Source: Kappaphycus alvarezii (Eukaryota; Rhodophyta; Florideophyceae; Gigartinales; Solieriaceae). From it: 64,000 nucleotides of DNA. Numbering within the stretch: the stretch's first letter is position 1; every line of letters starts with the position of its first letter. A program made the position numbers and the translations under genes. Shown here in pieces: positions 27,433 to 37,460 of the stretch. The notes beneath the pieces were generated by a model. It was not told where the DNA came from, did not search any database, and saw only the letters and a list, made by a program, of their open reading frames with translations. The stretch spans positions 1,423,167 to 1,487,166 of the forward strand of contig NADL03000623.1 in the NCBI GenBank assembly GCA_002205965.3, in the 5' to 3' direction.

Positions 27433-29347
27433 ATGGCCGTCCTCCCCCTTACCTCCGCCTACCTCTTCCTCCTCCTCCTCTTCCCCCAGCCCACTCCCAA
27501 CCCGCCTCCCATACCACCGTTGCATGTCCCTGTACGATTCACATCCACCGTCATGTCTCCCGTCCTAACACCCCCTTCTCCCTTCTTCTCCACACTCCTC
27601 CTCCCGCCATCCCCATCCCTCCTCCCTCTACAACCAAACTCTCTCCCAAACAATCAACCCCTTTATTCTTTCTCACTCCTTAACCCTCTCCGCTCCTCAC
27701 AACTTCACCCTCACTCTCCAACCCCCCTCCCCGCACCTTTACCTTCGCACCCGATCCGTCCGCCAGTCAAATCCCACCTGCCCCATCAAATTTACCCAGG
27801 ATGCCCCGCCCGTTCGCATCCTCTCCCCTCCCGTCTCCCGCCTTTCCCCCTCTCTTCGTCAACCTACCCCTCGCATCGTTGGTGGTAACTTTGCCTCTCC
27901 CAATCTCGTTCCCCATGCCTTGGCCATCTACCTTCCTGACGGACGCTTCTGCACTGGCACCTTGATCGCTCCCAACTGGGGTATCACTGCCGCTCATTGT
28001 CGGATCACCACAAACCTACAGTTTCTGCGAATACTACCACCGTCTATGTGGATGGTACTACTCTGGCTATTACTCGTGTCTTTATTCATCAGTCTTACGA
28101 TACCACAGGCCCCCCCAGACAGAATGATATCGCCGTCTTTCGATTAAATGCTACCGTTCCGGGCTCTGTTCCGATCCGTGTCAACGTCGATCAGCAACGC
28201 CCCGCGGTAGGTGAATTTGTACGCGTCTTGGGCTATGGTCATATCAGCTATCAACAGGTTTTGATTGATGAAGCACCTGGCAGACTGAGCAGGTCGACTT
28301 GCCAATTGTTCCACACGAGCAATGTCGAGAAACCTATGAGGCCTTTGAAGAGATTTCCCAGACAAAGCAAGTCTGTGCTGGGTATTTCGAGCGCGGCGGA
28401 TGTGATGCTGGTACGTTTTTGACTCGCTTGTTTTTCCTCTTCTCCATCCTCGTTTCTAAATGCCAAAAATTTGACATGCCACGCAAATGTCCACCGGTGT
28501 GGAACGTGTGGAATTTCGGGAATTGACAATCTAACCTCCATGTGTGGTGGAACTGACTTGTTTACACCTGTCGTATTCCGTGACTCAGCTCGGGCGATTC
28601 TGGCGGCCCGATGATCCAGTATGACTCGACCGGAAACGCTGTACTCGTGGGACTCGTCTCCTATGGCTTCCAGTGCGCAATACCCGCTTACCCTGGTGTC
28701 TACGTGCGAGTGGCAGCGTTCCGCGAATGGCTACGACAACGTGGCATTCCATTCGAGACCGCCGAATGGAATGACAGCCCTGGTAATAAGCCGCCGACAC
28801 CCACACCAACGCCGACACCCACACCAACGCCGACACCACGCCAACGTCAACACCGACGCCAACGTCAACGCCGACGCCGACGCCGACGCCGTCGCCGCGC
28901 ACGGCACCCGACTCGAACAGTGGAAACTCGTCGACTGTGGCGACTTCCACGCCCGGACAGGATGGCTGTAAGAAGGGGAAAAGAGAAAAGGACCGATTTG
29001 TGTGCGATGTCACTCAAGGGCTGTGTCCCTGGGGGGAATTCGCAGGTGTGTGAGAGATGTCCTAATGGGATGTTTCGACATCCCATGGATGGATCGCGGT
29101 GCGGTTGTGTGGGGAGGGATGCAATTGGAAGGGGGTTTGATGAGAGTGGCAGATGTACTCTGTGTAGACCCGGGTTTTTCGCGGGGTCACGCACAAGAAC
29201 TGTAAACCGTGCGCAGCAGGGACGGTATCTAGCGAGTTTGGAAGCGAGGCATGCGAGGGATGCCCGCCTGGTATGGTTCCGAATAGTAAGCAGAGGAAGT
29301 GCGTTGCTGTTGTGAGAGAGGTGGTGGAAGCGGTTGTAGGTAGATAG
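27433..29347 (+). CDS. Secreted trypsin-like (S1) serine protease with Cys-rich C-terminal tail, frame changes
   Basis: ATG at 27433 gives a signal peptide (SAYLFLLLLFPQPTPN). A pro-region (HNFTLTLQPPSPHLYLRTR; SLRQPTPRIVGG) follows one frame over, with the zymogen cleavage site before IVGG (about 27875). The catalytic triad is complete: His in GITAAHC (about 27985), Asp in NDIAVFRL (codon 28126) and Ser in GDSGGP (codon 28599). After the protease domain (PGVYVRVAAFREWL) comes a Pro-Thr linker, then Cys-rich repeats (ERCPNGMF, CTLCRPGFFAG, NCKPCAAGT, EGCPPGM) resembling GCC2/GCC3-type domains, ending at 29347. A 174-nt intron splits it. Several single-base frame changes occur (before 27700, at 27998, about 28277, about 28838, about 29033 and about 29195). 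It would be exported and cleave after basic or similar residues; the substrate is unknown. Confidence 0.8.
28415..28588 (+). other. Predicted 174-nt intron of the serine protease gene
   Basis: GT at 28415 and CAG ending at 28588. Removing it joins GGCDAGT directly to SGDSGGP in frame, restoring the S1 protease sequence. The more consensus-like GTACGT four bases upstream would put GDSGGP out of frame. The intervening DNA encodes nothing similar. Confidence 0.65.
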
Positions 29348-30960
29348 CGGGTCGCGAGTTTGGGTCGGTTAAAGTTAATCGAGATGCTCGTGACACAAGT
29401 AACTAGTACACAATTGGATCGGACGTATTGAATCATTTATGAAGTACGCCGTCGTCGAATTGCCTAGGTATCTGAGACTTTTGGCACGTAGATTGAAGGC
29501 GTGGAATTGTACCAACGGGATGGAAGCCTCAAGACGGTAGGGTAGTGCAGTAGGATTCAGTGTTGTGCGGAACCTCTGGAATGCAGTAAAATAATGTAGA
29601 CTTTTATTGGATAGTGCAGGCGCAAAAGATTCAGATGTGGCTGTTTGCAAATTTCGTTCTGTAGCGCGCAAAACGGTATCAGCCGTGTCGAGCAGGAGTT
29701 GTGTTCTTTAGACAACTGTAAATACGACCTCTGCAGAGAAATTTAAACGGTAGTTGGTGCTATACGTGAAAAGCCGCAGCATGAAATCTATCGTATTACT
29801 GTACAGTACAGTATGCAGAATTGATCGACGACAGGGTCGAGTGAGGGGGCTATAGTTTAGCCGCAAGCCATTACCACCATCCAATTCACAACCACAGAAG
29901 CGGTCCCCTATGGATTAATCTATGGCGCTATGGCGGCTGCCCCAAAAGGATGTGTTAAAGGCACGGCAATCTCCAATTTGGTTCACTTGCCTCTCGAGCT
30001 ATGTTCTGTAAAAACCCGCCAAACCCAATCATAATGGTACGCATCTAGCCAGACACAGAGTTGTCCAATTTTTTTTGGCCGTAGCGCTACTTTGCTCCAA
30101 TAAATGTATGTCTGGAAACAGAAATGAAATGGAGATGAAAGGCTGATTTAAAATTTTCATGCATTGCGCATGTTTTAAAATATTGGTATCTGTGTAGGAG
30201 AAGAGCAAAGCTGTAGTAATGTGCCGTGTGACGTGTACTAAAACAACACGACAAAAACTCTTGGAGAATAATCAATCAATCTTTATTCAAGGAAATTTTC
30301 CCCTATCATCATCCATACTTGATATGTTGTTTACACTAAACCACATTCTTTACTGCAACAGACAACAATGGGCGTGTTATTGTTTTCATAAATATGAGAA
30401 ACTTGTAATCTGCATTTGTTTTCGCAGCAATGCTGATAATTTTTCCCTTTTCATTTGCCCCAGTTTCAAGTTATTGGCGGCAAAAGATCTTTCTCCACAA
30501 CCGGCCCAGAACCGTTGGCTCATAGATACCGCACTTTGTACAAACTAGAGTTGTTTCTCTGTGTAGCCCTTACTACTGAAGGCAAAAATCTTCTTCAATG
30601 CCCACGCCACAGACCTGCTTGCGACACAGAGGTTTCAATACGGCCATCACTGCTCGGGCCATGAATCACACTTGCATGTCAAGCGTCTGAGCGCCACTCT
30701 GGATGAACATAAACCAAAAAAAAAGTCAGGCGTACACTACTGTAACGAAAATTTCTACTGGAAAAATGCCATTGCCAGGTGCAGATTTCAACCATGAGGA
30801 GCGCACAACTCCTCATTGCAACTGTAAAAAAACCTAGTCAACCCGATGAATTGGCAATCACTGCTTGGTCCAAAGCTGCTTTGAATTTCAACACGGTTAT
30901 TGCAAGATTATTCCCCTTCAGAACTGCCGCTCAAGCAGTAGCAAATCGGTCCGACCAGTT
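29348..30960. other. Spacer without recognisable gene
   Basis: No frame resembles a known protein. There is one GTAC cluster (29800-29817). The rest is unique, AT-leaning sequence on both strands. Confidence 0.45.
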
Positions 30961-30983
30961 ACCGTACAACAACGTTGTACGGT
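30961..30983. repeat. Perfect hairpin with 10-bp arms
   Basis: ACCGTACAAC and its exact complement GTTGTACGGT are separated by AAC. It is another form of the GTAC palindrome family, next to TGTACAGTA at 30990. Confidence 0.9.
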
Positions 30984-31489
30984 ATTGACTGTACAGTAAA
31001 TTTCAGTATTCCACACTGTACCGTGCCTCGTACACTCCAGAACATCGTACAATAAACGTGCCAGGTCCAAATACTCTTACAGTAAACTGGCAAACATTTG
31101 CAAACGCATGTCACTGTAAAGTACTGTACAGTACAGTACTGCACATATTGTACAGTAGCAACAAGCTATGGCCGCACTCTTCTCACTGCTGTCCACACGC
31201 GACCATCCACCAGTCCACTCTACATTCCACACGTTCCACGCGCCCAATTCCACCAATTCCACCAATTCCACCACTTGCTTCCAAGACCGCGCACTCTCTC
31301 ATTCGCCTATCCGCGCCCTACCGCTCCCCGCAATTTTTTTTGTTGTCAACCTGCACCACACCGCCTCCCACGCACCCTCCACCGGCCGTCTAACCCCAAA
31401 CATAACTTGCCTCATACACTTGCGCCCCCCGTCTTCTCTCCACGCTCGTATCACCACCGCTCAAATCGCGTCCGCCTTGTTCACGCATC
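30984..31489 (+). promoter_or_regulatory. Probable upstream region of the LURP-one-like gene
   Basis: It contains a GTAC palindrome cluster (31118-31155: GTACTGTACAGTACAGTACTG). A C-rich plus strand leads up to the ATG at 31490, including three AATTCCACC units (31245-31272). A similar C-rich lead precedes the protease gene. I assign it as promoter/leader by position only. Confidence 0.3.
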
Positions 31490-32319
31490 ATGACTGCGGA
31501 GTTGCACCGCCTTGCCAATGACCCCAACTATGTGGTTGAATTCGCGGTGGGTGACCCCGCGCCCGAGCTGGTGCCACAGTCGCCGGATTCTGGGCTGAGA
31601 ATGTCGGGCGTTTACTTTGAAGCACCGAAGAGGTATCTGTTGAAGTCGGCTCATATGTCAAGGGATGATCTGCGCATATTTGACATGGATACGGGGCGAG
31701 TGGTGCTGGTTTCGCATCATCCGGGGAAGAATCCATATGACGCGTTTGATCCGTTGGGGACTGGTAATTCAGACATGAGGTATGAGGTTGCAGGTGGTGA
31801 ATGGGAAAGTGTGTGCGATGTGACTAGTCGGGATTCGCGGTTTAGGTCGTTTAAAATTCGTCCAAAGACTCTGAGTAGACATGGGAGACAGTATGTCAAG
31901 TTTGGGGACCAAGTGGTTATGAATGTGGGAAAGGTGGGCAAGCTGAAGACCATGAGTTTGAGGGACCATTTCATGGTCGGTGGGGAGACAGCGGCGATCC
32001 GGTGTTTACATGCGTGGCGGATATGCTGGGCAGGAGTGTCATGATTCGTAATGAGAGCGAAGAATTGGTGGCGCAGATGGCGAAAACCACCAAGGCACTC
32101 ATGTTGACCGCCGCCTTTGGGTCGGGCAGTGAGAGCACTATTGACATCGCGCCAGGTGTCGATTGCAGCGTTATTTTGGCCACCGTGTTTGCCATGAGTC
32201 AGGTGGGCGCACATTGTACGTATACCTACGTTACGCGGTCCCCTTTTGCAAAGAATAACCTTTGCGTCTACTGCGGTGCACAGCGCGGGATATGGCGTGC
32301 AGCGACAGTTTGCTAACAG
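31490..32319 (+). CDS. LURP-one-related / Tubby C-terminal-like protein, one frame change
   Basis: ATG at 31490. The frame has RYLLKSAHMSRDDLRIFDMD then VLVSHHPGKNPYDAFDPLG, followed by EWESVCDVTSRDSRFRSFKI, the beta-strand-rich pattern of the LOR (LURP-one-related) family, a Tubby-like barrel. At about 31985 the sequence moves back one frame and continues GDPVFTCVADMLGRSVMIRN and APGVDCSVILATVFAMSQVG, a typical C-terminal LOR helix. The 3' end is uncertain: a donor-like GTACGTA at 32216 and acceptor CTAACAG ending at 32319 suggest an intron, but joining them gives a stop at once. Function of LOR proteins is poorly known; in plants one member affects pathogen resistance. Confidence 0.65.
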
Positions 32320-32357
32320 GACGGTGTGCCGTGTGTATAATTGGTGGAGTTTTAGTC

Positions 32358-32543
32358 ATGTCGGATGTGTTTAATAATTATGTGATGGACCCTGCGAAAG
32401 ATGCGGTAGTGGATTCCGCGGTGGATGCCACCGGCATGGGTGATATGGTGGACCAGTACAATCAATTGTCCAGTGACGTCATGCAGCAAGCGGGTGCGCT
32501 CACTAGAGCCGCGCGTTTCATCAACGAAAACTTTTTTCAGTGA
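32358..32543 (+). CDS. Small ORF after the LURP-one-like gene
   Basis: ATG at 32358; 61 codons reading MSDVFNNYVMDPAKDAV and, near the end, RAARFINENFFQ. It looks like an amphipathic helical peptide. It may be the last exon of the preceding gene with a damaged splice or frame, or a separate small protein. No family recognised. Confidence 0.3.
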   Translation: MSDVFNNYVMDPAKDAVVDSAVDATGMGDMVDQYNQLSSDVMQQAGALTRAARFINENFFQ

Positions 32544-34290
32544 CCTTACCGTCGCGGAGAAACTGGTGGTTTGTGCCAAACAGATTCGCAAGACGAAGGG
32601 ACGTTCAAGTATAAATTGGCGAGGGTGTGGGGCCTATGTTGCTTGCCATTTGTTGGTGATTGCGCAATTTATGAACAGAAGAACATTGTTACTCGCGTTG
32701 TCAACCAAACATGGCTATGTGTGCCATTTTGACTTGGCCGCAACGCGGAGCATCCGTATGATTATGAAGCCAGACATCCCGCAACCCTCCCGCCGCGCTC
32801 ATACGAAAATATCGACAGCAGAGCCAAATTCCGACGCTTATGCATCTCACCGTTTGGTTGGAAACAGTGTCCCTCATCAGTTTGGTTTCCCCGTGATCAT
32901 AAACATTAAATGCGAGTCTTTGCCATGCAGTCAATGAGGAGTTACGAGCCTTCTACTTGCGCATATGAGCTTATTTTGAGAAAGAAGAAACATCGCGCGA
33001 CGTTGTAACGTCAACTCACTGTCAACGTTACTTGCCGAGAAAGAGAAATGAAGTCCAGGCCGGAAATAGAGCGCAAATAAGTGGAAATCTCTTTGCTATC
33101 TCAGGAGGGAGGTGAGAAAGGCTAACCTAATAATGTGGTTGCGACTGCATGTAGCATATTTGAAACGAAATAAAGTGGAGGATGCGAAAGGGCATGGCGA
33201 TCGTAGGGGGGCAAGAAATGGTGCAGTTTGTTGGAATTTAAACGTGAGGTAGAGTAAATGTGGTGTGTGGCCTCCGGTGCGCACTGGGCTAAATAATGAG
33301 TAAATATCATCTCTTTCTCAGTTGAGGATGCAGAAGCGGTTCCGGTTTGGTCTTGTGAGGTTTTTCGTGTGTGTCTTTTTAGAGCAGAAACCACGTGGCG
33401 AAGAAGGCGGTAGCGTGCTGAAGGATCTCATACGAAAGTTTGGTAACTTCCACAGCGGAAAGCGGAACAGCCATGTGGCTCGGACCAGTTGTTTCATGTG
33501 GTCCATAGTGTTGCTGGGGAAGGAAAAAATTGCAAAACTGGCCAAATTTGTGGGATTTATCACGCGGTGAAACGTTGCCGAGTCTTAATTTATTAAATCT
33601 TTTTAGTGAGAGATTTATTTGTGATACAATCACTGGTCGATTGGTCATTAATTTGTTGATTTCAGACAAATGGAGCAATGGTGAAGTTCTGTCGCGGTGC
33701 ATGCTGCGGTAAGGTTATAGCCTAGAGAGGCTTTATGACGTTAGGATTCATTTGGATAACAGTTCGTGTCCACGACTGCTTTTACCAGAAATACAGTAGC
33801 ATTATCATGCTAACCTCATGTAAACATGCAACGGGCACGAAAACATTTTCCCACAAATTGGATGCACCGTCGAGGGAACTGTATGAAACGTGAGACTGTG
33901 CCGGCAATTATCTTTCAACTAATTAAACGTTAGATATCAGGCGAAAAGGGATACGATACCATTCGGTAGAAATGTAACAGTTTTCCACGAGGATTATACA
34001 GGTTAATTGGGCTTTAAGAGAGAGGATGCTTTGCATCGAAAAGTAAGCAGATTCTGTACAGGTCTAATGATGGGCAGCTTAATGATAACATCTCGGGCTT
34101 TTCAGTCTCATGAATTTCATGTGCCACATTTGACAGCGAGCTATTTGCCCCGTGAGCTGTATAAAAAGTTTTCAGTTAACGACAAGAGTCAAAATGCTTG
34201 CCGATGGTTGGTGCCACGATTTCATATTTATCGACTAGAGCGCATCGGTAGAGCGGAGATATATTGACAACCTGTCGTATCGTTTGCGCA
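32544..34290. other. Spacer without recognisable gene
   Basis: Short frames on both strands, none protein-like. The composition is ordinary. Confidence 0.4.
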
Positions 34291-35184
34291 GGGGAAAGTT
34301 GGGTATTTTTATGATTGAAAAATAGGTTAGCCTGTGTTCCAAAGGGAATATGTGGGGCGATTTAATATTTGAAAAATATGGTCGGTTGCGGCCCGAAATA
34401 TCCTACAGGGTGCGCAGTAATACCTCTAAAATTACCCTAGCTAGAAAGCCGGCTCCTGTTCCAAAGTCCATCAAATAATTGGTACAAGTAGTCGGCATGG
34501 AGGAACCAGTAAGCGCGTTTGCGTAGGTGTCTCTGCCTTTGTTGTAGTGGTATAGGTGCTGTGAAACGATGGACACATATGTTTGGTTAGCATACAAGCG
34601 CGAGAGGGCTACTGGAACGAATCTTGTCGGATGTAGCCAGACCGGTTGCAGATGCGCATAGCTAGGCTGCTCGTGATAGGTTCCTCGAATTGAAGCTGAC
34701 TTGTCCAGTATGTCCAAACTAAGAATCATGAAACATGGAGCCCCAACCTTTCGTTCAATCCGTGAGGGTTCAGTAGGTTCATACCTGCATCTTTAGCAGA
34801 GGTAGCCACGGCATATGGTGCAATGTCTGTTCAGAAAAAGCAAAATTGAGGGAGACGCAAGGAGACAAAATGTGATACAACGCCATACTTTGCAGAGATG
34901 TGTGCCTCAAAGTGGCGGCTATCCGCAACTTCAGAACCGATTGGGCGTTTTGTTAGGTTCAACCGCCACATCCGCCAAAGTAACGATTTCGATCATTTCA
35001 GAACAGCAGACGCATAGTGCAGGACAGTACTGTGCAGTTAGCATTTGTACAGCATTTTGTTGTATTGTACAGTACTGTAGAGCACCGTACGTACCGCTTC
35101 ACGTATTGGCGTCGACAACACAGGCACTTACAGTAACAGCGTCTTTTCCTACGACAAAAGTGTTACTGTATGCCCACAACAGGA
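34291..35184. other. Scraps of non-LTR 3' ends and a GTAC cluster
   Basis: GGGGAAAGTTGGGTATTTTTATG (part at 34291-34312) and ATATTTGAAAAATATGGTCGG (34366-34386, shown in part) resemble the plus-strand view of the RLE element 3' terminus, so pieces of minus-oriented copies lie here. GTAC motifs are at 35023-35033 and 35066-35077. A minus ORF at 34729-34403 is not recognisable. Confidence 0.4.
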
Positions 35185-35980
35185 CACTTGAGTGCATGAA
35201 GGGCTACCTCTCGGCGACAGTGGGTGGCAGTCATTTCCAGCCTCCATGGCTCGCTCCGGTACGAAAGCACCGATGTACTGCGTCCCATCTCCGGGGCTAA
35301 AGATTTTTCGTTGTGGTTCCAATATGTTGTCAAGTCTCACTCTTCCCTCCGCAGACACCATGCCCAAAGAGGAACTGCCGCGAAATGCTCGACTGTTTCA
35401 GCGACCACCTCCTTCATTGCTTGCACGGAGGCGAAAGGACGCGGCGTCACGACCGTCATGTCGATCTACTGGCCATTGCTCTGAAAAGGGCAGCTCGTCA
35501 CTCAGTCGTGGAACCGCGAGAAGGGCTTTACCGCACCAGATCCGATATCGGGGGATTCAGCTTTTAATTATCTCGGACACCGAGGCATCTTTAAATAAAA
35601 CTATCCTATTCGATACGGTATTAGCGCAATGGGGCATACCGGCGGCACGGACTTTTTCGACATCACCTTAGTCAACCCCTTGGCACCCTCTCGCAGCTGA
35701 GTTCGCAACTTCAACCCGCTGACCTCACCTAACGCGAGAGTGAGGAGATACAGGTTATTCGTTGCGAATTCTGCCAAAGGTAGACTTATTCCCGTCCCCA
35801 CCTCCACTCTGGGAGGTTGGCACCCGGATGCCTACGCGCTGAGAAGCGACGCCGCACAGAATGTGGGAGTAAGGACAATGGAGACATGTGAAGAGGGTAA
35901 AAGAGAAGTCCACATTGAAAAGGCAAGTCACAGCGGCATCAGTGACCAATGCCGCATGCTTCATGGCTAGGCTCCAGCCC
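35185..35980 (+). mobile_element. Fragment of RLE non-LTR element (endonuclease half), plus strand
   Basis: Read in mixed plus frames it has LPLGDSGWQSFPASMA, MYCVPSPGLKIF, TPCPKRNCREMLDCFSDHLL with LHGGERTRRHDRHV (zinc block), VEPREGLYRTRSDIG, then TDFFDITLVNPLAPS and, at 35700-35860, TSNARVRRYRLFVANSAK and LIPVPTSTLGGWHPDAYAL. These follow the order of the full-length element. About 70 bp of unrelated AT-rich sequence interrupts it at about 35558-35628. It is not functional. Confidence 0.75.
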
Positions 35981-35991
35981 GTTCTTTTAGT

Positions 35992-36240
35992 GGGGAATTT
36001 TTGGGTTATTTTAATGCATGGAAGATGTAGTCGGTTATATCCACGCTGCTAATGCGTTATACGGGATAAGTAGTCGCTAATGGGTAACACTACAGTACAT
36101 GACCTTCCTTACAGAGCCGGCTCAATGCCAGCGAGCAGGCATGCCGCGTTGGACATGACGGCCGCGGCAGCGTGCCTTTGGGTAAGCCCCGCTCTAACCA
36201 TCCCATAGGTCTCCATCGCTCGAACGGGTTTTCTAGGGTG
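35992..36240 (-). mobile_element. 3' UTR of an RLE non-LTR copy, minus strand
   Basis: The plus strand begins GGGGAATTTTTGGGTTATTT, the exact reverse of the element 3' terminus. It carries on through GCGAGCAGGCATGCCGC to AGGTCTCCATCGC near 36220, which is the reverse of the C-terminal METYG-type coding end. Only the 3' UTR is left, abutting a plus-strand fragment. Confidence 0.7.
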
Positions 36241-36254
36241 ACGTGGGCAAGCGG

Positions 36255-37440
36255 CAAACTTCTTACTTATTCGACGGAATGATGGAGCGTGGCGTCCGAA
36301 CGTTGGCTGGAGGAGTTCTCGATTTTGAAAATTTTCGGGAACTGCAACTACCTGTCAAATCTAAGGAGGCAAGAAAAACCGCCCTATGGACTACGATAAA
36401 CGTCCGCGAAAGATATCGCAGGTGCTGCGTTTCTGGCCTCTAGTTCAGCCTCCAACAGGCTGTGCGAAAAGGTTTTGCCCGCCTCCATCAGGAGTCTCAC
36501 AACATATGAAGATGCCCTGGAGGCTCACCGGCTTTGGTCTAAACCCTGCTTACAGTCAAGGATTCTTCCGTTCAGTGCCTTTTGCTCGAACAAAACACCT
36601 TCGCGAAAGACACTCACGGAAGCAGTCCACGAGGCTGTGCAAGACCGTATACCTCTCGGAGACGCAGGGAGGCAGTCTTTTCGTGCTTCGATGGCGCTAC
36701 CAGGGGCGAAGGAATTGCCGTACAGTTCCCCGTGCCCGGGTCTGAAGACTAGTACCGACGCCCGCGAATTCTCGACATGGTCTCAATACTACTCTCAAGT
36801 TCCGCTTTTCGCTCCAGACACACCGTGCCCGAGGAGGAACTGTCCGGAAACACTTGACTGCTGCCGGGACCATCTCCTGCACTGTGTTCACGGAGGCCAC
36901 AGAATTCGAATAGATGACCGCCAAGTTCACTTGCTTGCCCAGGACCTGCAGAAAGCTGCTCGTCACCCTGCCGAGGGATGGCCTTCATCGGACAAGGCCG
37001 GACATCAGGGCAATGGGAAGCACTGGAGGCACGTTGCCAACCCACTCGCGCCATCCAACAGGAGAGTGCGCACCTTTAACCCGCTCACATCCCTCAACGC
37101 GGCAAAGGCTGCAAAGTATAGAAGATATGAATCTTTTGCCGCGACCGCCGCCCGAAGCAGGCTCATGCCTATCCCTATATCCACCCTCAGAGGCTGTCAC
37201 TCAGACGCCTACGCAATGCTAACCGACGTGGCGCGGAACGTGGCTGTTAGGGCAATGGAGACATACGGGACGGTTTGAGCGGTTTTAACCCAGAGGCATG
37301 CGGCAGCAGCAGTGATGTCCAACGAATCATGCCTGCTGATAGGCATTGAGCCAGCCATTAAGGCACACGAGTGACATTACCCATTATCCTGAACACGTCT
37401 AGCATACACCAGGGGATAGGCGAACCGCACTTTTCAAATA
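36255..37440 (+). mobile_element. Fragment of RLE non-LTR element (RT thumb to 3' UTR), plus strand
   Basis: It begins with GVRTLAGGVLDFENFRELQL (about 36297), matching the post-RT region of the full-length element. It continues in the frame 36475-37278 with SFRASMALPGAKELPYSSPC, TPCPRRNCPETLDCCRDHLL (zinc block), RTFNPLTSLNAAKAAKYRRY and ISTLRGCHSDAYAM, ending METYGTV. The core PD...D of the endonuclease is damaged near 36980-37040, where the frame reads through a shifted section. The 3' UTR (37279-37440) contains GATGTCCAACGA and CATGCCTGCTGAT, conserved in other copies. This is a subfamily with a different 3' end. Confidence 0.8.
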
Positions 37441-37460
37441 TGTGTAAATAGGGGGTTAAT

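Noticed and set aside
28585..29013. Minus-strand ORF with Val/Gly repeats
   Set aside because: Antisense of the Pro-Thr linker of the protease gene.
34403..34729. Minus-strand ORF with DFGTGAG as a retropepsin
   Set aside because: DFGTG does not fit the D-S/T-G-A motif, and no flanking protease or pol sequence is present.
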